Shown: one piece after another, positions 35,029-41,925 of the stretch
Numbering within the stretch: the first letter of the stretch is position 1
Layout: every line of letters begins with the position of its first letter
Source of the DNA: Fibrisoma limi BUZ 3
GTDB lineage: Bacteria; Bacteroidota; Bacteroidia; Cytophagales; Spirosomataceae
Direction of reading: 5' to 3'
Length of the DNA stretch: 64,000 nt
Assembly (NCBI RefSeq): GCF_000296815.2
Contig: NZ_CAIT01000006.1
Location: forward strand, 62,001 to 126,000
Notes under the pieces: generated by a model
What the model was told of the DNA's origin: nothing
Seen by the model: only the letters and a program-made list of their open reading frames with translations
Database searches by the model: none
Position numbers and translations under genes: made by a program

Positions 35029-36123
35029 TTACTTCGGTAACAACACGCGGTCAATGACGTGAACGACCCCGTTGGTTGTTACCTGGTCGGCCTGTGTTAC
35101 GTTGGCCGCGTTGGTACCATTACCTTTCCCAAGGATGGACACTTTTCCGTCGGCGTTCGTGATTCGGATACTACCACCCTGCGCCGTTACGAGTTCTGCA
35201 CCATTAGGCAAGGTCTGAGCAAAAGCCCGGGTAGTCAGTACGTGGTAGTTCAGCACATCGGCCAGCGCTTTAGGATCGGCCGCCCGAATGGCTGCTTCGT
35301 CGGCATAGCCAGCAGCCCGGAAGGCAGCATTAGTCGGTGCAAACACCGTAAAGCCATTTTCCGGATTGCTCGTGAGGGTATTCTGAACACCCGCCCGTTC
35401 GATGGCTGCCACCAGGAACGAGAGTTCCTGATTGCCCTTGGCGAGATCAACCACCGTTACCGTCGGTGGCATCAAGACGCGGTTGATAATATGAATGGCC
35501 GCGTTGGTGGCTGGAATGTCGGGCTGCGTGATCTGGGCGTTATTAACCGAAACAACACCTGCCTGTGTCTTATAGACCACCACCCTGGCGTTAGGCAACA
35601 GCGTCTGATACGACGTATTGACCGCGGTTGGGAATGCTGACTTGTCAATCCGCGATCCGATCACATGGTATTGCAGAATCCGTTTCAGATCGGCCGGCTG
35701 AGCTGCGTTTATAGCCGCTACGTTAGCGAAACCGGCTGCCCGGAAGGCATCATCCGATGGAGCAAATACCGTTAGCAGGCCCTGGCTGAGGTCTGCTCCC
35801 AGGCCAGCGCGGTTGATCGCGGCTGCTAAAAATGTAAGGTTTGCGTTGCCGTTTACCGTGGCTGTCAGCGATGTTACAACTACACCCGGAGTGGTGGCGG
35901 TTGTCGATGAACCGGGTGTTGTAGCAGTTGTCGACGAGCCAGGCGTCGTGGCTGTGGTTGAGGAGCCGGGCGTGCTTGTCGACGAGCCGGGATTGGTCGT
36001 ACCTGTTGTTGGAGGTAAGGGGTCTGGGGTTGTTTCCTGGCAACCGACCAGAATTAGACCAGAGAAAAGGAACAGGGCGATCAGTAATTTAAGTGATTCG
36101 CTGATGATGATTGTCTTTTTCAT
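35029..36123 (-). CDS. FAS1 (fasciclin) domain lipoprotein, two FAS1 repeats
   Basis: About 364 residues. The Met at 36123 begins a lipoprotein signal ending in the lipobox LILVGC, so the mature protein is membrane-anchored. A Thr/Ser/Pro linker follows (PGSSTTATT units, about 40-75). Two FAS1 domains come next (about 80-215 and 220-360), each with H1/H2 motifs: LTVFAPSDDAFRAAG and LKRILQYHVIGSRID, then FTVFAPTNAAFRAAGY and LADVLNYHVLTTRAF, and each ends with VHVIDRVLLP-type sequence. FAS1 proteins mediate adhesion or matrix contact; the ligand is unknown. The linker is encoded by a 27-bp tandem repeat. Confidence 0.92.
   Translation of the reverse strand: MKKTIIISESLKLLIALFLFSGLILVGCQETTPDPLPPTTGTTNPGSSTSTPGSSTTATTPGSSTTATTPGSSTTATTPGVVVTSLTATVNGNANLTFLAAAINRAGLGADLSQGLLTVFAPSDDAFRAAGFANVAAINAAQPADLKRILQYHVIGSRIDKSAFPTAVNTSYQTLLPNARVVVYKTQAGVVSVNNAQITQPDIPATNAAIHIINRVLMPPTVTVVDLAKGNQELSFLVAAIERAGVQNTLTSNPENGFTVFAPTNAAFRAAGYADEAAIRAADPKALADVLNYHVLTTRAFAQTLPNGAELVTAQGGSIRITNADGKVSILGKGNGTNAANVTQADQVTTNGVVHVIDRVLLPK
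35888..35989. repeat. 27-bp tandem repeat in the FAS1 lipoprotein linker
   Basis: Three 27-bp units (35888-35914, 35915-35941, 35942-35968) and a 21-bp partial unit encode PGSSTTATT-type nonapeptides on the minus strand. Unit length is a multiple of three, so copy-number change would keep the frame. Confidence 0.75.
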
Positions 36124-36315
36124 ACGTTGATATTGGGTTAAATGAATACTCACTACCTGGATGAGACATCCGTGACGGAGCAACTGAATCAATTTCACGG
36201 TAAAACGTCATATATCTTGACTTGTTGCCCGGTTGAGAAATTGTATGGCTGGAAGTAACTACCACGATACCGTATAAAAAACGGGCTATTGACAGTGTAG
36301 GGCGGAGAGAACCGT

Positions 36316-36323
36316 TATTTTTG
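36316..36323 (+). promoter_or_regulatory. Possible Bacteroidota -7 promoter element for pheA
   Basis: TATTTTTG matches TAnnTTTG and lies 53 bases before the pheA GTG start. A TTG at 36289-36291 is a candidate -33 element, but the 24-base spacing is longer than the usual 19-21. Confidence 0.4.
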
Positions 36324-36376
36324 CCGCTGAAAAAAATAGTACAAAAAATTATTTAACTGCCGACACCGGACGTCCC

Positions 36377-37456
36377 GTGAATGTAACCCTTGAATCACTC
36401 CGTAACGACATAGATTCCCTCGATGATCAACTGTTGACGCTCCTCAACCGACGCATGGAACTGGTGCGGCAGGTGGGTGACCTTAAGCGCTCCAGCAACG
36501 CAATCATCTACCGTCCTGAGCGCGAAAAGCAGATCCTCGACCGGTTGCATCAGCAGAACAACGGATTGCTGAACCGGTCGGCGATCGAGGCTATTTTCCT
36601 GGAAATATTCGCCGTTTCGCGGAATCTGGAACTACCCGAGCGAGTGGCGTTTCTAGGGCCGGAAGGCAGTTTTACGCACCAGGCCGCCGAGAGCCGGTTC
36701 GGAGCGATGAGCGCCTACATGGCCCTGCCGACGATTCGGTCGGTGTTTGAAGGAGTGGAAACCGGTCGCGTACGCTTTGGGGTGGTGCCGATCGAAAACA
36801 ACCAGGAAGGTGTCGTGAATGAAACGATTGATCTCCTGCTGGAAAAAGACCTGCGGATCGCGGCTGAGGCTCAGATTCCGGTGCATTTTACGTTTGCCAC
36901 CCAAACCGAAAACCTGCGCGACATCACGCACATCTACTCCAAAGACATTGCGTTCCGGCAGTGCAGTAAGTTTCTGAGCGATTCGTTCGATGGTTTGCAG
37001 GCCGAACTGGTGCCGGTCGAATCAACATCGAAGGCGGCTAAGCTGGCGGCTCAGCAACCCCGTACGGCGGCTATCTGCTCGCACATTGCGGCCAAACTGT
37101 TCGATGTGCCGGTGCTATTCGACAATATCGAAGACAGCGACCTGAACCGGACCCGTTTTCTAATCCTGGCCAAGGATTTTACTAACCAGCCGAGCGGCAA
37201 CGACAAAACGACGCTGATTGCCCGCCTGCCCAACACGGAATCGCCGGGGGTACTGGCCGAATTCCTTCAGGAGTTCAACGCCCGCCGTATTAATCTCACC
37301 AAGATTGAAAGCCGCCCACTACGTGAAGGCGCTACGTTCCGCTACTGGTTTCTGCTCGAATGTGAAGGACACGCCGACGAGCCTGCGCTGAAAGATATTC
37401 TGAACCTGTACCGGGGGGATGTAAAATCGGTGGGGAGCTACGTGCGAGTAGCGTAA
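36377..37456 (+). CDS. pheA: Bifunctional chorismate mutase/prephenate dehydratase
   Basis: 359 residues. The N-terminal AroQ chorismate mutase helix bundle (about 1-85) has SLRNDIDSLDDQLLTLLNRR and VGDLKR. Prephenate dehydratase follows (about 90-270) with VAFLGPEGSFTHQAA, GVVPIENNQEGVV and the NRTRFLIL block containing the catalytic Thr-Arg-Phe. The C-terminal ACT domain (about 278-355) carries the ESRP motif that binds phenylalanine for feedback control. It converts chorismate via prephenate to phenylpyruvate in Phe synthesis. The start is GTG at 36377; the nearby ATG at 36381 is out of frame. Confidence 0.93.
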   Translation: MNVTLESLRNDIDSLDDQLLTLLNRRMELVRQVGDLKRSSNAIIYRPEREKQILDRLHQQNNGLLNRSAIEAIFLEIFAVSRNLELPERVAFLGPEGSFTHQAAESRFGAMSAYMALPTIRSVFEGVETGRVRFGVVPIENNQEGVVNETIDLLLEKDLRIAAEAQIPVHFTFATQTENLRDITHIYSKDIAFRQCSKFLSDSFDGLQAELVPVESTSKAAKLAAQQPRTAAICSHIAAKLFDVPVLFDNIEDSDLNRTRFLILAKDFTNQPSGNDKTTLIARLPNTESPGVLAEFLQEFNARRINLTKIESRPLREGATFRYWFLLECEGHADEPALKDILNLYRGDVKSVGSYVRVA

Positions 37457-37784
37457 AGAGCAGCCTTTCCCTGAATTGATTTTGTGCGTACACAGATCGT
37501 GGGCGAACAGGCTACAGTAACAGTACATATAAATCGAACTCTCACAGGCCCGGCGATGACCGGGCCTGTTGCTTTCTGCTGACTCAAGTAGAAACTTCCT
37601 CAACCCAGCCTGTTTCCCGGCTCAGGAGCCGATTCGACTAACCTGTGTAAGAGTTTAAGCGGTAAGCCGATTGACCGATTGCTCAAAACCCGATCACCTG
37701 AATCAAATAGATCAGGTGGCTGTTGGTACGGGTTCTAAATTTATTGATGTGGGAAAACGAATCACAGAATCAAATTTTTTCAGC
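37457..37784. other. Intergenic stretch between pheA and the TIG/NHL gene
   Basis: It contains the pheA terminator (37544-37575), a short CGGCTC-AG-GAGCCG hairpin near 37618-37631, and a CACCTGA/TCAGGTG inverted repeat around 37694-37718. No credible gene: the frame leading into the TIG gene is open from 37671 but lacks any recognisable sequence before the lipoprotein signal. Confidence 0.5.
37544..37575 (+). terminator. Terminator of pheA
   Basis: ACAGGCCCGG pairs with CCGGGCCTGT across a 6-base loop, followed by a T-rich tail. Confidence 0.85.
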
Positions 37785-39263
37785 ATGAAGAAGTGGCTAT
37801 TCATGGGTTTGCTGCTTTGGATGGGTGGTAGCTGTAAAAAGGAAGAAGCTCCTCAACCATTCAGCATCGACGGGTTTGATCCTAAACTAGGTACGGCAAA
37901 CACGGTAGTAACCATTCAGGGCGTAGGCTTTGCCACTACGCCAGCCGAAAATGTGGTAAAGTTTGGCGGAGTAGCGGCTACGGTACAAACGGCTGGTCAG
38001 TCGCAGCTAGTCGTTGTGGTGCCGGTTGGGGCCAAAACGGGAAAAATAACCGTGGAAACCGGCGGGCGAATCGCCACCTCGGCCGACGATTTTGTGGTGC
38101 CGGTTGGCCCCGTTCCCGTTACAATCAAGCCGTTGTCGGCGCAGGAAGGGGATGAAGTGGTTATTACGGGCTACAACCTCAACAACAACCCCAGCGTAAG
38201 TTTCAACGGTGTGAAAGCCACCCAGGTGAATAGTCAGAGCAACTCGCAGTTGACCGTAACGGTTCCCGACGGCGCTACGACCGGCAAGATTACCCTGGAG
38301 GCTAATGGCGTAACAAATACATCCCCACAGGATTTTACGGTTGTTGTGCCGACTGAAGCAAAAGCCCTTGTAACGAAGCTGGCGGGCATTCCTGCTTACC
38401 CGACGGCCGGGGCCGATGGTGTGCGGATGACACTGGCAACGGATAACAAAGCCCTGTACATTACCGGGCCGGGGCAAAATACCGTATATAAAATGGACTT
38501 AACTACGCTCGGCGTGGCTCCCTTTCAGTCAGTACCTGGTCGGCCATTAGGGATAGCGGCCTATTCCGATGTTATGTTGGTGAGTGATCGGGACGGTTAT
38601 TTTTACACGTATCGATTCGGGAATTTTACCAAAACCAGTAATGGTAATTTTCCAAATACGGCCTACACGGTCCGGCCAAATCTTTCGGGTGGCTTTATTG
38701 CCGCGTCGTTTACCAATGAACTGTCCAACGTAACCTGGAGTACCGCCGGCGGCAATACGGCGTCAAGCTACACCAGTTCTATCCTAAACAGCCAGTTGAA
38801 AGGCATTCCGAATGATGCCAATACCATGCTGGCTTCGAATGGTAAAAGCATGTTTGTTTTCGCCAACCAGACCCTGTGGAAACTGAACGGGAATTCGCTC
38901 CAGCAGGTTGCCGGATCGCCGGGGCAGGTTGGGTATCAGGATGGCAAAGGAGCGAGCGCCCGCTTTCAGGACGGTGGCTATGCCCGAGGGAACGCAATCG
39001 CGGCCGATGGCGACGACAATGTCTACGTGGCTGATTATGGGTGTGGCTGCATTCGGAAAATTGATAAAGAAGGGAACGTAACGACCGTGGCCGGCAATAA
39101 AAACGCATCCAACCGGGTTGGCCGTGGGCACCGGATGCGATTTCGATTTGATAGCTGGGATATGGTGATAAGCCCCGATGGCATATTGTATGTCATTGCT
39201 ACCAACGACGTATCGAGCCAGACGCTGCGTAACGCAGTTTACAAAGTGACTTTTGATAAATGA
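37785..39263 (+). CDS. IPT/TIG-domain lipoprotein with NHL-like repeats
   Basis: About 492 residues. The ATG at 37785 starts a lipoprotein signal (MKKWLFMGLLLWMGGSC, lipobox Cys17); the longer frame upstream reads as leader. Two IPT/TIG immunoglobulin-like domains follow (about 25-105 and 110-190, with GTANTVVTIQGVGFA, VVVPVGAKTGKITVETGG and VTVPDGATTGKITLEANG). A six-bladed NHL-type propeller region comes next (NGKSMFVFANQTLWKLNG, GNAIAADGDDNVYVADYGCGCIRKID, VTTVAGNK). It is probably a surface or periplasmic binding protein of the kind linked to glycan use, but no SusC/SusD pair is nearby. Confidence 0.85.
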   Translation: MKKWLFMGLLLWMGGSCKKEEAPQPFSIDGFDPKLGTANTVVTIQGVGFATTPAENVVKFGGVAATVQTAGQSQLVVVVPVGAKTGKITVETGGRIATSADDFVVPVGPVPVTIKPLSAQEGDEVVITGYNLNNNPSVSFNGVKATQVNSQSNSQLTVTVPDGATTGKITLEANGVTNTSPQDFTVVVPTEAKALVTKLAGIPAYPTAGADGVRMTLATDNKALYITGPGQNTVYKMDLTTLGVAPFQSVPGRPLGIAAYSDVMLVSDRDGYFYTYRFGNFTKTSNGNFPNTAYTVRPNLSGGFIAASFTNELSNVTWSTAGGNTASSYTSSILNSQLKGIPNDANTMLASNGKSMFVFANQTLWKLNGNSLQQVAGSPGQVGYQDGKGASARFQDGGYARGNAIAADGDDNVYVADYGCGCIRKIDKEGNVTTVAGNKNASNRVGRGHRMRFRFDSWDMVISPDGILYVIATNDVSSQTLRNAVYKVTFDK

Positions 39264-39279
39264 AACAGGATACTTTAAG

Positions 39280-39316
39280 AAAACTTGGCGTTTGTGAATG
39301 AAAACGCCAGGTTTTT
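39280..39316 (+). terminator. Terminator of the TIG/NHL gene
   Basis: AAAACTTGGCGTTT pairs with AAAACGCCAGGTTTT (one bulged base) and ends in a T-run. Its position rules out an upstream start for the following gene. Confidence 0.8.
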
Positions 39317-39407
39317 AGCACTCGATAAAACTACTCGTTTGCATTCGGGGTTAATTTGCTCGGAAGTATATGATTCGTCGTATGGGCGAATCCCCTTCAT
39401 TCGCAGC

Positions 39408-40115
39408 ATGGAAGCAAACGAAAAGCTCGATAAGATCGTCGAGGCCCGAATGAAACTCAAGCGTCGCTTCGAGGAAAAAATGGCCCAGACCCCCTCCGTA
39501 GCCGACGGTAGTGATGGCCAATCAAAGCCCCGCGGTTCAGGTCCAACCAACCGTCACGGTATGCCAACAGTTCCGGTCGGGCAGACCGTCACGACGAAGT
39601 GGCCTGTACTGGACCTTGGCTACCAGCCGAACATCCCCCTCGACAAGTGGCAGCTCAACATCGACGGAGAGGTCAACAATCCGATTCGGTTGAAGTGGCA
39701 GGATTTCATGGATTTACCGCAGGTGGAAGATACCAGCGATTTCCACTGCGTCACGACCTGGTCGCGGCTGAATATTCCCTGGGTGGGGGTGCGATTCATG
39801 GACCTCGCGGCTCTGGTCGATCCGAAAGAAACCGCTACGCACGTAATGTGCTACGGCTACGATGGCTATGCAACCAATGTATCGCTGGAAGAAGCCCTCA
39901 AGCCGGATGTGCTGCTGGTTCATACGGCCGATGGACAGCCCTTGCCCCGCGAACACGGTGGCCCCGTCCGGATGATTACGCCCCAGCTTTACGCCTGGAA
40001 GGGTTCCAAGTGGATTAAGCGGATTGAGTTCCTGCCTAAAAATCAGTTCGGCTTCTGGGAAGAACGTGGCTACTCAAACACCGCCTACCCCTGGCGCAAT
40101 GATCGGTATAGTTGA
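39408..40115 (+). CDS. Cytosolic sulfite-oxidase-like molybdopterin oxidoreductase
   Basis: About 235 residues from ATG 39408 (MEANEKLDKIVEARMKLKRR). The molybdopterin domain of the sulfite oxidase family is complete: WQLNIDGEVNNPIRLKWQDFMDLPQVE, the molybdenum-ligand cysteine C114 in SDFHCVTTWSRLNIPWVG, and GGPVRMITPQLYAWKGSKWIK near the end, then NQFGFWEERGYSN. There is no TAT signal, unlike periplasmic MsrP/YedY, and no dimerisation domain, so it resembles the short cytosolic COG2041 proteins (YuiH-like) whose substrates are unknown. No partner membrane subunit or molybdenum cofactor genes are adjacent. Confidence 0.87.
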   Translation: MEANEKLDKIVEARMKLKRRFEEKMAQTPSVADGSDGQSKPRGSGPTNRHGMPTVPVGQTVTTKWPVLDLGYQPNIPLDKWQLNIDGEVNNPIRLKWQDFMDLPQVEDTSDFHCVTTWSRLNIPWVGVRFMDLAALVDPKETATHVMCYGYDGYATNVSLEEALKPDVLLVHTADGQPLPREHGGPVRMITPQLYAWKGSKWIKRIEFLPKNQFGFWEERGYSNTAYPWRNDRYS

Positions 40116-40193
40116 TAGGGGAGGAAGGGGAAGAAATGGAGAAAAGGAACAAAGGGGAAAAAGGTATAACATCACGACTGACCGTTTCCAATG

Positions 40194-40303
40194 GAGCAGT
40201 TGGTCTGATGAGAGAGCAGTAGGTCTGACGGCACGTCTGACCGGTTTAACACTATTCTTTGTACACCTGCCGGTCAGACGTGCCGTCAGCCCTACTGCTC
40301 CAT
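40194..40303. repeat. Dispersed palindromic element (31-bp arms)
   Basis: The left arm 40214-40244 and right arm 40270-40300 are inverted copies of each other at 30 of 31 positions, around a 25-base loop. The core of each arm contains GGTCTGACGGCACGTCTGAC. A partial direct copy of the arm start (GAGCAGTTGGTCTGA) lies just before at 40194-40208. The right arm contains the last two codons and the TAG stop of the SIS gene. A 17-base piece (CGGTCAGACGTGCCGTC) is identical at 63978-63994. A purine-rich tract (40119-40165) precedes it. Confidence 0.88.
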
Positions 40304-40849
40304 AAAACTATAACACAGCATGTGGCAGATGGTCATGTGTGCGTCTTCAACGCGACCGTAGTGTTCAGAATCGATAACGATGACTTCCTGAGCAAGATCC
40401 GCTAACCGGCCGCGCTTTGCCCCAACCAGCCCAATGGTTGTGAGTCCATGCTCATTAGCCCATTGCACCGCTTTGACCAGATTAGGGGAGTTGCCGCTTA
40501 CGCTCATGGTCAATACAAGGTCGCCGGGACGCGCGTAGTTCTGGAGCTGGCCGACGAATACGTCTTCATAAGCATAATCGTTACCCAAAGCAGTTAGCCA
40601 CGATACGTTGTCGTTGAGCGACAGGCATCGAAATCGCTTACCAAGCTTGTCGGAAGCGCCTTTGCCGAGGTCGGTAATGAAGTGCGACGCGTTGGCCGCG
40701 CTGCCGCCGTTGCCAAAAACAAACAGTTGCCGGTCTTCTTCCCAGCATTGTTTCATCAAGTTGGTGATACGTTCAACTTTATCGAGCGGAATGGACGCAT
40801 AGGCGGCCTGTTGCTGGTCGAGGTAGGCCTGGAAGTAAGGTGTAGTCAT
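40292..40849 (-). CDS. GmhA-like SIS-domain sugar isomerase
   Basis: 185 residues, one SIS domain with the GmhA pattern: LFVFGNGGSAANASHFITDLGKGA, LSLNDNVSWLTALGNDYAYEDVF, and VLTMSVSGNSPNLVKAVQWAN; HMTICHMLCYS closes the fold. GmhA converts sedoheptulose 7-phosphate to D-glycero-manno-heptose 7-phosphate, the first step to nucleotide heptoses. The length and motifs agree, but other SIS phosphosugar isomerases are close relatives. It is the last gene of a minus-strand group with a ROK kinase (73 bases upstream). The final codons lie in a palindromic repeat arm. Confidence 0.85.
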   Translation of the reverse strand: MTTPYFQAYLDQQQAAYASIPLDKVERITNLMKQCWEEDRQLFVFGNGGSAANASHFITDLGKGASDKLGKRFRCLSLNDNVSWLTALGNDYAYEDVFVGQLQNYARPGDLVLTMSVSGNSPNLVKAVQWANEHGLTTIGLVGAKRGRLADLAQEVIVIDSEHYGRVEDAHMTICHMLCYSFMEQ

Positions 40850-40857
40850 TTTTTTAA

Positions 40858-40892
40858 CGCAAAGACGCTAAGTAGGCGCAAAGTTCGCAAAG
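40858..40892. repeat. Short CGCAAAG repeat cluster
   Basis: CGCAAAG occurs three times in 35 bases (40858, 40877, 40886) in the gap between the SIS and ROK genes. Similar CGCAAAG clusters are common noncoding repeats in several bacterial phyla. Confidence 0.6.
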
Positions 40893-40922
40893 TTTTCTTA
40901 GTGATTTTAGGGTCTTTGTGGT

Positions 40923-41855
40923 TTAAGACACGAGAGCCAGTGCGCCGATGGGCACGGCATCTTCGCCGAGTTTAGCCAGCAGCACAATGGGCGGTTGAAA
41001 CGCTTTCATGACAAAACGCGGCAGTGCCTGCCGAACGGCCGCCCGGAGGGGTTCGCCGATCAGCGAGAGGCCACCACCCAGCACAATGACGTCGGGATGG
41101 AACAGGTGCACGACGTGTGATAGTCCCAGCGCGATCACGGAACCGATCTGTTCGATCAACATCCGGGCAACCGGGTCGCTCTGTTCATAAGCCGGGTGCA
41201 GAAATTTGGCTTCGCCGGTTGTGATGCCGTTGGAATGCGCTTCGGTAACTAGCTGTTTCAGAACAGAGTCGTTGGGCAACTGAGGCAGTAATTGACGAAT
41301 CTGCTGATCGACCGCCCAACCCGAGCAGGTCTGCTCGATGGTCTGCCCGTTGGCACCCGACTCATCCGGTGGAACCAGCCAGAGGTGACCAATCTCCGCT
41401 TCGCCAGGTGTAGTACCGTGGTATAACTGGCCATCAATAACCATTCCCCCGCCAACGCCACTGCCCAGCGTAACGTAGAACACGTGCCGAAAACCCGTAG
41501 CAACACCATGTCGAGCCTCACCCAGAGCCGCTACGTTGGCATCGTTCTCCATCCGAATTGATTGAGCGCCGGTGCGTTCCCGTAACCAGTTGGCCAGTTC
41601 AAAACCAGCCCAACCTTGTATCTGGTGCGAGGTCGCAATACGTCCCGTTTGCCAGTCGACGGGGCCTCCAAATCCGATGCCGATGGCCTGGGGCGGTTCC
41701 GGTAGTTGCTGAATAGTTTGGTCAATGTGCGTCAGAATGCCCTCGGCTCCCTGAGCCGGATCGACCGCGTAGCGGTACCGTTGGTGGATACGACCATCGC
41801 TCTCGCCCGTTACAAGCTGGAGTTTGGTCCCACCGATTTCAATGCCAAGATTCAT
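40923..41855 (-). CDS. ROK-family sugar kinase without the usual zinc motif
   Basis: 310 residues with an actin-like ATPase fold: phosphate-1 motif GIEIGGTKLQLVTG, GIGFGGPVDWQTG, the substrate and catalytic region MENDANVAALGEARHG, TLGSGVGGGMVIDGQLYHG and GEAEIGHLWLVPP. Most ROK kinases then have a CXCGXXGCXE zinc site; here that stretch is TIEQTCSGWAVDQQ with a single Cys, so zinc is probably not bound. Likely reaction: ATP-dependent phosphorylation of a hexose or similar sugar. Paired with the SIS isomerase downstream it may feed the same sugar phosphate (inference). Confidence 0.88.
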   Translation of the reverse strand: MNLGIEIGGTKLQLVTGESDGRIHQRYRYAVDPAQGAEGILTHIDQTIQQLPEPPQAIGIGFGGPVDWQTGRIATSHQIQGWAGFELANWLRERTGAQSIRMENDANVAALGEARHGVATGFRHVFYVTLGSGVGGGMVIDGQLYHGTTPGEAEIGHLWLVPPDESGANGQTIEQTCSGWAVDQQIRQLLPQLPNDSVLKQLVTEAHSNGITTGEAKFLHPAYEQSDPVARMLIEQIGSVIALGLSHVVHLFHPDVIVLGGGLSLIGEPLRAAVRQALPRFVMKAFQPPIVLLAKLGEDAVPIGALALVS

Positions 41856-41925
41856 GGTACTGGGTTAAGCGTTTCCGGTCTGATAAGGTGACCTGCTGCT
41901 CTAAAAAGCGATTTTATAAAAAACC

